Assembly (NCBI RefSeq): GCF_963678635.1
Contig: NC_087069.1
Location: forward strand, 38,895,076-38,959,075
Direction: 5' to 3'
Length of the DNA stretch: 64,000 nt
DNA from: Symsagittifera roscoffensis
Taxonomy: Eukaryota > Xenacoelomorpha > Acoela > Convolutidae
Under the pieces are notes generated by a model. It was not told where the DNA came from and did not search any database. It worked only from the letters and a program-made list of their open reading frames with translations. The translations under genes and the position numbers were made by a program. Shown piece after piece: positions 43,464 through 54,476 of this stretch (position 1 is its first letter; each line of letters begins with the position of its first letter).

Positions 43464-44072
43464 AAGACCTTAATAGCTTAGAATTAACCAAAAATAGATT
43501 AGAATTTAGACAAAACATTTTCAAAATGTTATACGACGATAATTTAATCGAAATGTCTCTACGACTCAATAGATCAGAGCCAATATTCCGAACGATAATA
43601 GAACTACCCGGAATTGGAAGAAGACCTCGAGCCAGAGACGACATACGACAAAGTAGAAACTTACCAAATAGTTATATGGTAGTACGGCAAAAGCCAACAC
43701 AAACTTTTATATTTAGAATTTTATTAGCAATGAATTTAGATTTTCATTTGCAAACATAAAATCTTGAAGTCAATCTTCATGATCATTTCAGGCGCTAAAC
43801 AAAACTATTAATATACAATAACGATTGATAAAAAGATCTCAGATCGTTTTCCTAAATTCTGCAGTATTATATAAAATATGTTTTGAAAATATTTATTGAA
43901 AATCAAAACAAAAATTAGTAGCATGACAATAAATTGTTAGTAATCATAAAATTATCAATTGTCCCAGCTTCATCACCTAAACATAACAGCAATCATAAGC
44001 TCACTAAATATCAAAAACTAACATTTTGAACAATTTAAACCATTTTAAACTTAAAATATAATTTTAAAATCA

Positions 44073-44159
44073 GATCATCAAGGCTTATCCTTGGATCTAC
44101 ATTAAATTTTTCTATTTTATTAAATTTAAAACCTGATCATCAAGGCCTATCCTTGGATC
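44073..44159 (+). repeat. Twin hairpins GATCATCAAGGC-YTATCCTTGGATC
   Basis: Two nearly identical 25-nt imperfect hairpins lie at 44073-44097 and 44135-44159, differing at one position, with a core stem AAGG/CCTT and outer GATC/GATC. The intervening DNA is unrelated A/T-rich sequence, so the hairpins are the conserved part. Confidence 0.7.
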
Positions 44160-44217
44160 AAAAAGAACAATTTTGTTCTCCCCCACCCATTTAGCAAGTG
44201 TCTAACGACCTCAAACG

Positions 44218-44571
44218 TCGATTCACTATCCAACCCTTTCAAAAAACCCAAGACTAATAGAAATTTTTGAACAAAACTAATCATTCAAATTAGGATAAAC
44301 AGTGAAGAACTTCGGTTATTCATCCTTCACTTGAACCCTCCTCTTATCAGACCCAGGATAAATCTTAGACTTAGTAGGTTTAAAATAGTATCTAACGAAC
44401 TACTCGCGTTCTAATTATACCTGAACCTTGTGGATCGATTTACTATTCTCCAACCCTTGAACACAATCACTACCCCTAAGTAAGATTAAGTAAGTTAACA
44501 CCTTAGCTTATACTAGCCACGAGAAAGTAAAAAATCATTCTTCGGAATCGATATACTTTTCTCTCCAACCC
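44218..44571 (+). repeat. Three leader repeats around CGATT-ACT-CTCCAACCC
   Basis: Copies at 44218-44236 (CGATTCACTATCCAACCC), 44436-44456 (CGATTTACTATTCTCCAACC then C) and 44549-44571 (CGATATACTTTTCTCTCCAA then CCC) are each preceded by a CG- or GG-rich short stretch and followed by a Leu/Thr-type TGAAC or TTTC tail. Function is unknown. Confidence 0.45.
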
Positions 44572-44828
44572 TGAACAAATAGACCCAGGTTAAGCTAACC
44601 AAAAAATCGTAAGGACTAACAGTTTAAGAAAATAGAAATCATCTAACAACTTTTTGCATCCGTCATTCTAAACCTTATGTCATTTAAAAATCTAGGAAAC
44701 AAACAAACAATCGTTTTACACAACTGTGAAATAGATAACAAAAAATACGACCTTGTAATCACACCTCATACACAAACAGACAAACACTAAAAAGGAAAGT
44801 AATAACCAAACAAAGACAAATCACATGA

Positions 44829-45122
44829 AAAAGATTTTCAAAAAATAGAAACGCATTTTCAGAATCAGAAGCCAGCAATTTAGACCAACTTTATAAATTA
44901 AAAAAATCTATTGATAAAAATTGCCCCCTTCACGATCAACTATATTTTTCCGACTCAGAAACAACTTCAAATTCATCAAAAAGAGGAAAAAGAAGAATAA
45001 AAAAGCAATATAAACACAAACCAGTACACTTGTATAATTGGAATCAACCAATTAGACACATCGATAATTACCTATTAACAGTCATTAAACGAAAAAATGA
45101 GCCAAACACACACTCCAAATGA
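44829..45122 (+). CDS. ATG-less ORF just upstream of gag
   Basis: This frame is open from after a TGA (44826-44828) to TGA 45120-45122 and overlaps the gag start (45097) by 26 bp in a different frame. It has no ATG. A splice acceptor-like GCATTTTCAG| ends at 44862, so the coding part may be an exon 44863-45122. It reads acidic and Ser-rich at first (SDSETTSNSSKRGKRR), then basic and aromatic (YKHKPVHLYNWNQPI). No family is recognised. It could be a spliced accessory protein or an N-terminal extension of gag via a frameshift at the A-run before 45097. Confidence 0.45.
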   Translation, partial: KRFSKNRNAFSESEASNLDQLYKLKKSIDKNCPLHDQLYFSDSETTSNSSKRGKRRIKKQYKHKPVHLYNWNQPIRHIDNYLLTVIKRKNEPNTHSK

Positions 45123-48100
45123 ATATAGTCCAGATGATGACGATATCTACCCCTTCCTCGTAGATGCACCCGATAATAGAGGACAATATGATCTTTGCAA
45201 GAATTTTCTCCTAAATTTGTTTGAACCCGGAATCAGCCCATGTAAAGCAGAGTTCCCAGATGTAAAAATCAAAAGACAAATTATTGATCACTATCTGAAA
45301 GATATATGTAATTTAACACAAAAATACGGAATCTACACCATAGAATTCAGTACACCAAACCCGAATCACCGCAGATATGTAATTCAAACAGACGATCTTG
45401 ACTTAGAATTTTCAAAAGTCTTCTTAGAATATGTAAAAAGCATACAATATCATAACTCACAAAGAGCAAACCCCATATTTACTAATGAAGTTTTTGCAAT
45501 AATATATAGTTATATTTCAATATTAGAAAACGAAACCCCAATCTCAAATGTCTCACCGACAGAGACATCCAAACATATAAGGGTACGACATGAAATCACA
45601 CTATTTTCAACTTTCCTACATATAATTAAAGAAAATTTCACTAAAGATGAAGTTTCACAACATACAAAACATGACTTACAAAAAATTTTGGCATGGTTTA
45701 TAATAGATTATTTCACACATAATATAGATTTAATTTCGCAAGCAAGAAAAAATTTCAGACCTCAAAATTCAAACGATGATACCGCCATCACAGAACAGTC
45801 AGACTACATTTGGGACCCCGAATGGTCTCATTATGCATTCATAAATATCCCACAATCAATCTCAAGTCAAGCAATAAGTACAATATCTTATGCAAGAGAT
45901 TATGTAAGAGTAGTACCATTAACCATTGATGCAACACCATTAAACTACAATACATTTTTACCTGATACACGAAATAACAGTTTAAATTCGACCGTCATAC
46001 ACAATGAAAACCTTAATGGAACCAGGAATCTCACTCAACAAGATATTCAAACACCATCACACTTCATAAATGAAGAAATCGTCCAAACAACAACAACTAC
46101 ACAACAAAGTATTTCACCAATACGTCCAAATTTAACAACACCAAAAAATACAAACACTTCACTAGCACAGGTAACCTTACAATCAACCGTTAAACCTTCG
46201 GTTGCTCCAAAATATTCACAAATGGATCATCAAACATATAGACCCATGACAAAACCGTCAAAAACACGCAGAACGTTCACAAGAAACACTTTTGCGGAAC
46301 ACAATTATAATTACGCACACTCATTAAAAACAAACTATCCCCCACGAAAAAAAAATAATAATCAAATAAGATCTCAATATTGGGATAACCCAATGGCAAC
46401 AACCAACTCAGTAAATTTTCAAACTAATTTACATCCTCCACAGGATCGTAGTGAAAATTACCCATTCTTTCAACAGAATAAAAATAAAAAACAAGCACCT
46501 CATCAAACGGATTATCTATCCTCTGATGATGATTATTTACAACCAGATATATTTGCACCATATACTCAAGAATATCGTGGACAAAGAGTGCAGAAACCAC
46601 ATACATATCATAGAATTTTTTCTCCACATCCAATAGATACACAAAATCAACAACCAATACAAATGCAAAACCCAATTAATACACAATCTTTTCAACCAAT
46701 TCAGCCACAAAATCCAATGATTACACACTCGTATCAACCAACACAAATGCAAAATGAAATACCACTCCCATATTACCTTCAACAACACGAAAAAACAAAA
46801 AATCAACTTTCAAATTTTTCACAAATGCCAAATGCCGCAGAATCATTACAAATTACAATGAATCCATACCTTATGGGTGGATCATCAATAACATCAAACA
46901 AACCATTAATGTTATTCACAGGAACAGACCCTGAATATTCTGTAGAAGATTATTTAAATGCAGTAACAGCAAATTTAATTTTAAATATAGGACCTGAACC
47001 AATTAATACGCCACTACATCAAAATTGGATACATCGACGCACAGCGTTGATACAGACAACCTTAGACGGCGCAGCCCAAAAATAGTTTTCAGTATTGCCT
47101 ATAGAAATAAAATCAAATTGGAAAAGATTTACACAAGAATTTTCAAAAATGTTTGACTCCGAGAGAAATAAACAACAACAAAGAGTTTTATGTAATGAAA
47201 TTCGCAGATTACCAAATGAAACCATCAAACAACTAGCAGTACGTATCGAAACACTAGTTCGAAAAGCATATTCATTAAATACACACGACTATAAAAACAC
47301 AAAAATGACAGAAATCTTAATGATGACCTTTACACCTCAATTAAGGAAAATAGCAATAAAAAAGAGAGCATCCCATACCTCCTCAATTCGAGAGCCCGAT
47401 TTAGATTTTCGAAAACTAGTAGACAAACTAGAGCAAGCGGAAATCACAATGAAACTTGAAGAAACAGAAAATCTGAAATTACAATATGTTAATCGAATTG
47501 AAACAAATACCACAAATATCAACAATATACAGGAATCAGATACAGACCTCGTTGAAAAAATCACTGAAATACTCAATATTTATGAAAAACACCCAAACTT
47601 TAAAGGCAAACCATCTTTCAAAAAATGGTGTAATTATTGCCGACGATACGGACATAGTATTCCTGAATGTAGACAAAAACAACAGGACAATCAAAACAAA
47701 CCTCAAAAATATAAAGAACCAAATAAATCATTCTATCAATACATGAAGAAAGATCAAAATCTACCAAAAAAAATGTATACAGCAACAACAGTTCAGGAAA
47801 ACCACTTCCGAACAATACCAATTACACGAGAACTCAATCACCATATAACTCAAGTTATAGAGGAAGATCACCAGAACGAAGAAATACACAGAATTCTTCA
47901 CAAAATCATTATAATCGACCAAATAGTCAAAATAACTACTCCAGATCAAACTCAAATACAACACAATTTGTTTCTAGATCTAATTCCCAATCAAACATAA
48001 GGAATAAATACTATCCAAACAATCAATCACGAAACTCATCATATAATAGAAATAGAAACTACTCAAATAATCGAAATAGAAGTTATTCAAACAACCGTAA

Positions 48101-48389
48101 TCAGAATTACCCAAACAATCGATCAAGGAATAACTCATATAACAGATCAAACTATAACAGATCAATCGATAATTATCAAAACAGATCACGAAACAATTCA
48201 CAAAATCGACATTCAAGTTATAATAATCGTTATAGAAATTATTCCCAATCACCACACAGAAATAATAACCATTATAATAATTCTAACAATCGCCACAGAA
48301 GTAGTACACCTAAACATCAAAGACATATTAATCAAGTACAATCAAATCCAGAAACAACATCAGACCCCCAGGTATTGATGACACAGTAA
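45097..48389 (+). pseudogene. Gag of the env element, interrupted
   Basis: It would form the particle and package RNA. The ATG at 45097 opens 662 codons of polar Asn/Gln/Thr-rich sequence with short repeats (QPIQMQNPIN, QPIQPQNPM), ending in the first half of a capsid-like domain. A TAG at 47083-47085 interrupts the capsid, and the same frame continues from 47086 with the second half of the capsid and a CCHC zinc knuckle (WCNYCRRYGHSIPEC, about 47626-47670). Near an A8 run at 47766-47773 the meaningful frame changes to one encoding an Arg/Asn/Ser/Tyr-rich basic tail that ends at TAA 48387-48389. The tail is typical of RNA-binding nucleocapsids. The breaks are described only; whether any is programmed is unknown. 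Confidence 0.8.
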
Positions 48390-49276
48390 ATGACGAACTA
48401 CAACTAAATCAAATAAACTGTGGATCATCAGATTCAGAAAGTGATACAGAAAACACTATCTCCATCAATATGATAGCAGTCGAAAATGACTACGAACCTA
48501 TTATATATGAACAACCTTTTTCATCACATATATATGAAAATCAATTAGAACTCCTTCACAATTATTATATTGAACCCATCCATTCCACACAAACGGCACA
48601 AGAAACTAACGAAATCAACACTGTAAATCAATCCAATGAAAATGACAAAACAAAATGCTTGAATACAAATCACATCTATCAAATTATACAAAAAAAACAA
48701 CCCAAAGAAAAAATTTGGACAATACCATTTCTTTTAGAAAGTCCAAGAAACAAAGAATTTCAACCACCAGATCTTGAAATTGATTTTTTAATTGATTCAG
48801 GAGCAGAATCAAACATAATAAACATTCCCACATGGAATGAGACAAAAACATTACACCCAAAACTAACACCTCTTGCAACCTCCAGTAAATTAGCAACAGC
48901 ACAAGGATCAACATTGGTAAACTATGGAAAAGTTCAATTATTTCTTCTCCCCACAAGAACAATAGAACAAAATAAAATTTTAAATAAACCACTTAAACAA
49001 ATATTTCATATCACTGATATTAAACACAATATCATTGGAATACCATTTATCTCTAAATATATACCAACAATCAACATCTTGAATAGTAAAATACTAATCA
49101 AAGATAAATACACAAAAACAAAAGGCACATCCCTAACAGTTTTTCAAAGATTAAATAAACAACCACCATTCTTTTCAAAATTTTATCAAATATATAACCA
49201 ACAAAGAAAACGCCTGAAACCACTTTCAGGAAACATATATAATTTTTCAATAAAACAAGTTCACCAATATGATTAA
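48362..49276 (+). pseudogene. Protease region of the env element pol
   Basis: An aspartic protease that would cleave the polyproteins. The frame overlaps the end of gag by 28 bp in another frame (gag tail frame to pol frame), a usual arrangement for ribosomal frameshifting. The first Met is at 48470. The active site DFLIDSGAESNIIN lies near 48781-48822 and the flap-distal HNIIGIPFISKY near 49026-49060. The N-terminal 100 residues are acidic and unrecognised. A TAA at 49274-49276 ends the frame before RT, and the same frame continues afterwards. Confidence 0.8.
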
Positions 49277-51400
49277 AATCAAAATAAACAACAACTCTAT
49301 ATGTCAGACTTTGAATTCAAACCTATCCATAAGTTTTTCAAAATCACAATTTCATCCATAAAATATTTGAAAAACTCGAATTCAGATATTATTTCGTTAC
49401 AAGTATACAACAATACACCGTATCAAGTAACATTACCTTTAGGACTTTTAGGATATTGCGAAACCAACGCTACGATATTACCAATACATGAAAAAGCATA
49501 CCGCGTAAATAATATACTATAATTATTAGATATTTGTCAATCCACAATTCTTAATGAAGAATTATCCATAAATAATATAATAAGTAATGAAAAAAGAAAT
49601 ACAGATTATTTCACAAAAACCCCATATTTCAAACTTACATTCAACATAAATAACTATACAGAGGATCAACAGAAACTTTTAACAATGTTTAACTTCCAAC
49701 ATTCACAAATAACACAAGACGAATTTGATAAGTTAGCCAAACAGCTAATAAAATATTCATCAGTCTATGCATCATCCAAATTTGATGTTGGCAAAATCAG
49801 TTCATCACTACATCTCCCATTAAAACCTGACGCAGTTTTCAAAAAACAAAGAGCAAGTAAAGTACCAATTCATTTACACGATAAAGTGAACAGATTACTC
49901 GATATTTTAGAACAATACAAAATTATCTCACCGGTAAACAAAGAAGAACAACCAAAAGGTAACACATTTATTGACCCTGTTATCATCCTAGCAAAAGGAG
50001 AATCATTAAAAGTAGTTCTAGACGCTATATATCTTAATTCACTAATAGACGAATCAAAATGCAATTGGCCTATTGAACCAATACAAGTTATTTTAACAAA
50101 AATAAACGGAAAATACTTTACAACCGCAGATATGAATAGTGCATACAATCAAATGCCACTAAATGAACAATCGTGACGCTTAACACAATTTGTTATTGGA
50201 AATCAATAATATGAATTCAACCGCCTATTCTATGGAATATCCATAGGACCAGCAGCATTTTCAGCTTTTATGAGCAAAATTTTTAGACCACTAATACTCA
50301 AGAAGAACGCAATCACCTATTTAGACGATGTTTTTATGCAATCACAGACAAAAGAAGAAATGTTCAATGTTTTAGAACACTATCACAAAATACTTCAGAA
50401 CGAAAATTTGAAGGCCGCCCCCGATAAATCACACTTCTTTTTAACACGAGTTAAATTCTTAGGACACAATTTAGAAAGAAAAACAATCACTTCATTAAAA
50501 TCACGCATTGATGCTATTCAGAAGCTTCAACCACCAACAAACAAAAAGAAAATCCAAGAATTCCTTGGAATGTTAAATTTTTTAAGCAAATACGTCTATA
50601 AAATGCAATTATACTTAAGACCATTCTATAATATACTTAAACAACAAAATAATTTTGAATGGAACACAGAACATCAAGCACGATTTGAAGAAATTAAAAA
50701 ACTCTTAACTGAACAAATTTCGAATACAATTCCAGATCCAAATCAACCATTCTATGCAATGTGCGATGCTTCGAATTTTGGCATCGGCGCAGCATTATTA
50801 CAATCACACAATGGTACAAACAAAATGAATCTTATATCAGCAAATTCTCGTTTATTCACTCAAGCAGAGCTACGACTCTCAACTCTAATGAGAGAATGTA
50901 CAGCCATAATCTATACACTAACAGAATATGAATTTCTGATACTTGGATCAAAACATCCAACAGTTCTATTCACAGATCACAAACGAATCATTTTTCTCTT
51001 TACCCAAAAATCCAATCCAAATCAACGAGTTTATAGATTTCAATTAATTCTAATGAAATTCCCAAACTTACATATAGTTTGGACAGCAGGAAAGAATCTT
51101 GCATTACCAGACTTATTAAGTCGAAATACACCACCTGAATTACTTACACGTAAAACTATAGTTGAAATACCCAAAAATATAAAATTTTACCTTGCAGAAA
51201 ACGAAACATCACCCCGACTAGAATGCAAATATGCAGTAAAAACTGACGTTGAACAATCACAGATAAATAATCTACAACACTTCCCACTTTATTTAGATTG
51301 CCAAAATAACCACTACGAAGTTGATCTTCTTGGAACATCAACTTTCAAACCAATTCCATATTCACAATGGATAAAAAATAACACCCAACAAAAAGAGTAA
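49277..51400 (+). pseudogene. Reverse transcriptase and RNase H of the env element
   Basis: This would copy the RNA genome into DNA. It is in the same frame as the protease, interrupted by TAA 49520-49522, TGA 50174-50176 and TAA 50207-50209. RT motifs are FDVGKISSSLHLPLKP, VVLDAIYLNSL, TTADMNSAYNQMPL, the catalytic YLDDVFMQS (about 50318-50344) and VKFLGHNL. RNase H has the catalytic YAMCDASNFGIGAALL, ELRLSTLMRECTAIIYT and VLFTDHKRI, ending with LPDLLSRN. Thumb and connection sequences fit Ty3/gypsy. The last open stretch (50270-51400, 376 codons) is long and clean, so the breaks are local. Confidence 0.88.
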
Positions 51401-53182
51401 AACAACACTCGCATAAAAAAGACCTTTTTCCGTTAATTGAAAAAGAAAATCTAACTGATAAAATAAATTTATCAGGACCACAAACAAACGATTCAAAATA
51501 CACAATAAATCAAGTTTTTGACCTCCATGACCCACTTGATACAATTCCTAAATTAGAAATTGAAAACATTTTTCTCCCCCCAACAGATAAAATTACAATT
51601 AATACCTTGAAACAACATCAAAATCTTGACCCAGTAATTAGACAACTAAAATCATGGCACACATATAAAACTAAACCCGTAAAGGCAGATACAACAATCT
51701 TAGGAAATAAAACACTCCTCCGATATTTTCGAAAATTTAATAATACAACAATTAATGAAAACACAGACCTTCTAGAATACCAATTAAATGAATCTACAGT
51801 TCCCTGTCTCCCTTTAAGTAATCTCCCTAGCTTTTAATATTTCACATACACAAAACATTAAAGGACACTCTGGATCAGAGAAAACATATTCAAATTTCAT
51901 ACAGAACTTTTATTTCCCAAATGCACCAATTTGGATAAAAGTACTATGCAATGATTGTATAGTATGTCAGCTAAATAAACCTTATCCAAATCAAAAACAA
52001 ATAGCACAAAAACAAGATTTTAAAGGACAAAGTTTGTACTTTAACCACCGTATTTCATTTGATACAAAAGGACCAATTTCACCATCATCCGAAGGAAACT
52101 CCTACATTATGGTAATTGTTGACGCATTTACACATTATGTAGCACTTAACCCAGTACCACATTGTATTGCTTATTACGCTTACACAACACTTTATGAACA
52201 CTGGATAGCCAAATTCGGACTACCAGAAATTTTAGTTACAGACAACGGTACAGAATTCATAAATAGTGAAATCATCACACTATGTCATTTATATAACATC
52301 AAACACAAACCACGTACATCTCACGCACCTTGGACAAACGGCTTAGTCGAAGGTATGAACCGTTCACTACAAGAATATCTTAGATGTATCATCAATGGAA
52401 ATGATACAAGATACACCGAATGGTCAGCAGATGTAAAACTATTTCCCTTAGCATATAATTCACAAATCACGACAACTCTAGGAATGTCACCATATGAAAT
52501 GGTTTTTAATCAAAAGCCACGCAAAGCAATTATGTTTACAGCAAACTCTCATAAAAATGCACAAAGTCATTGTCAACCGAATAAAGACTCAATTTGTTAT
52601 AACCTACCTTTACACACACATGATGAAGATCATTTTCATCACCCACAAACTCTTAAATTAGCCTCCGGTACACACAACGAATGGATTTTAAACAGAGATA
52701 AAAAACACAATGAAATTTACCAAAAAGTAACAAAAAAGTTGTTACAAAGGCAAAACATTAATGAACAAAAAAATTCACGCTTTACACCAGCCTCCGATTT
52801 AAAAATTGGAACATTTGTTTTAATACCCAATTTTAACACTCAAAAAGGAATTTCTAAAAAAGTACAACCCCTTCGTAAAGGACCATACCAAATAATTGCC
52901 AAACCCACTGACGTGACATATAAAATCACCGACTCAGACCAAAAAGAAATTATTCAGCATCGAAACAATCTATTACCTTATTACCCAAAAGAATACGCAC
53001 TACGCGAACTAACTCAATTATATTCTTTCACAGGTTTAAAAGTTATTCAAAATAACCCACATACGGAAAATGAAACAAAGGAACAACATGACATTCACCT
53101 CGAAAACCAAAATAAAAAATCAACTACAACGAAAAACAATACAAAAATATTCCTCAAAAAGAAAGAAAAAATAGAAAAATGA
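51401..53182 (+). pseudogene. Integrase of the env element
   Basis: It would insert the DNA copy. The linker and start (51401-51837) are in a frame shifted by one from RT, and the frame returns near 51840. The zinc region is visible as SHTQNIKGHSG...CNDCIVC (51842-51970). The core has all three catalytic residues: Asp in SFDTKGP (about 52061), Asp in VTDNGTEF (about 52241) and Glu in NGLVEGMN (about 52350). A GPY/F-like module follows (LRKGPYQIIAKPTDVTYKI, about 52870-52930), then a basic tail ending at TGA 53180-53182. No chromodomain was seen. Confidence 0.87.
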
Positions 53183-53328
53183 CAGAAAAAATTATACCCC
53201 AAGAACAAATCGACAAATCAGAACCTAGAGAGTCATCACGACTTAGAAATCAACCACGCAAAAACTACAAAACATTCATCCCACAATCTAAAATATTAAA
53301 GAAAGTTGAATTTCAAAAACAGCTTTAA
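53179..53328 (+). CDS. 49-codon ORF overlapping the pol stop (ATGA)
   Basis: Its ATG overlaps the integrase stop as ATGA, a layout compatible with termination-reinitiation. The sequence is polar and basic (ESSRLRNQPRKNYKTFIPQS). It could equally be the C-terminal tail of pol displaced by a frame change. No family is recognised. Confidence 0.4.
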   Translation: MTEKIIPQEQIDKSEPRESSRLRNQPRKNYKTFIPQSKILKKVEFQKQL

Positions 53329-53396
53329 TTTTATATTTAATAATCTTTGCACCTCTGAAATATTTTGAACTTTCATTTTTCAAAATAACATGCTGA

Positions 53397-54476
53397 CAGA
53401 CACGACAAGATAACCCAACACCACCTTCAACTACCCAAAACCCCCAAACATCTACACGAATTTCTTTTCAAGATAACCCATATACCTTTGAAGAACGACA
53501 CGCTCGCTTATCTGAACCACTAGAACCAGTTCAACGACAAGCACCTCTAAGTGAACCAACATATAACTTATACCCAACACTACCACAAGAATTAAGTAGA
53601 ATACGAAATCTTAGTCAAAATCAAAATACAGTCGAAATAAATAGACAAATTATACATCCTCGACGAAACAGAAATTTTCAAACCCCCCGAGTTCATTTTG
53701 ATATACCCCAATCCCCATCACAAAGTACTCCAGAAAACCCCATTGGTATATTACCAGAAACCCCTACGCTTCTTTCACAACGTAGCACCTCAAGCCTACC
53801 CTCAGATTACTTAGGTTCAACACCAACATCTGAACAAATACGTGAAAATCCCTTTAACCCCACAAACCAAACATCACGACTACCATATTGGACAACACAA
53901 TCATTCACACAAGGTGAACCAAATTTAATCAATGATCCAATAGATATTTCTACGGATACAACAACATCCTCATCACTACCAGAATCATTATCACTACCAT
54001 CAACACCATCAATAAGCCAGATTTCACCAACGCCTTTTAACTTAAATTTCCCAAATAACCTCGACGCTAGATATCAAGAACAATCATCAACAAATATTCC
54101 TCTAAGATTAGACTGGAATACATTCACAGCACCCCCACCATAATTTGGACAACACCCAGAAAGTAACCGACTCCACAACTGGGCACTCAATAGACTACAA
54201 TATAGACAAGACATCCACGAAGACATTCGTGATGATAACATCCAAATACTCCAACAAAATAGTCTACAATTAAAATTTGAAATCACGGTTAAACTAAACA
54301 ACATTACTCAACATCCCTATCCATTAAACCCACCAAATATAACAGCTCAATCACTACCACCACCATTTATAACAACTGAAGTAATATATAAATACGACAG
54401 ATACACCAAAAAGACAATTGGTTACATCACATTTTATAACCCATATTCAGGATTATCATACACATGTATATTCTAA
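53397..54476 (+). pseudogene. Pro/Ser/Thr-rich ORF between pol and env, without ATG
   Basis: The frame opens after TGA 53394-53396 and runs to TAA 54141-54143, then continues in the same frame to TAA 54474-54476, overlapping the env ATG by 13 bp. There is no early ATG, but CTGACAG just before 53400 resembles a splice acceptor, so expression from a spliced RNA is likely. It is low-complexity: Pro, Ser, Thr, Gln and Asn dominate, with SSSLPESLSLPSTPSISQIS and SEPLEPVQRQAPLSEP as examples. The part after the stop is more regular (SNRLHNWALNRLQYRQDIHE, then a beta-rich end). It has no signal peptide or membrane segment. Function is unknown; a regulatory or matrix role is only a guess. Confidence 0.55.

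Larger units (their letters stand above)
43464..44828 (+). other. Leader of the env element
   Basis: 1.4 kb without a recognised protein. A 77-codon ATG frame (43526-43759) begins soon after the primer site and could be a short upstream ORF or a spliced leader exon. It contains twin hairpins and three copies of a CGATT..ACT..CCAACCC motif described separately. A long leader with structured RNA is where packaging and dimerisation signals are expected. Confidence 0.55.

Noticed and set aside
46424-46806. Antisense frames within gag
   Set aside because: They are shadows of the coding strand with the same Phe/Leu/Trp composition bias and no motifs.
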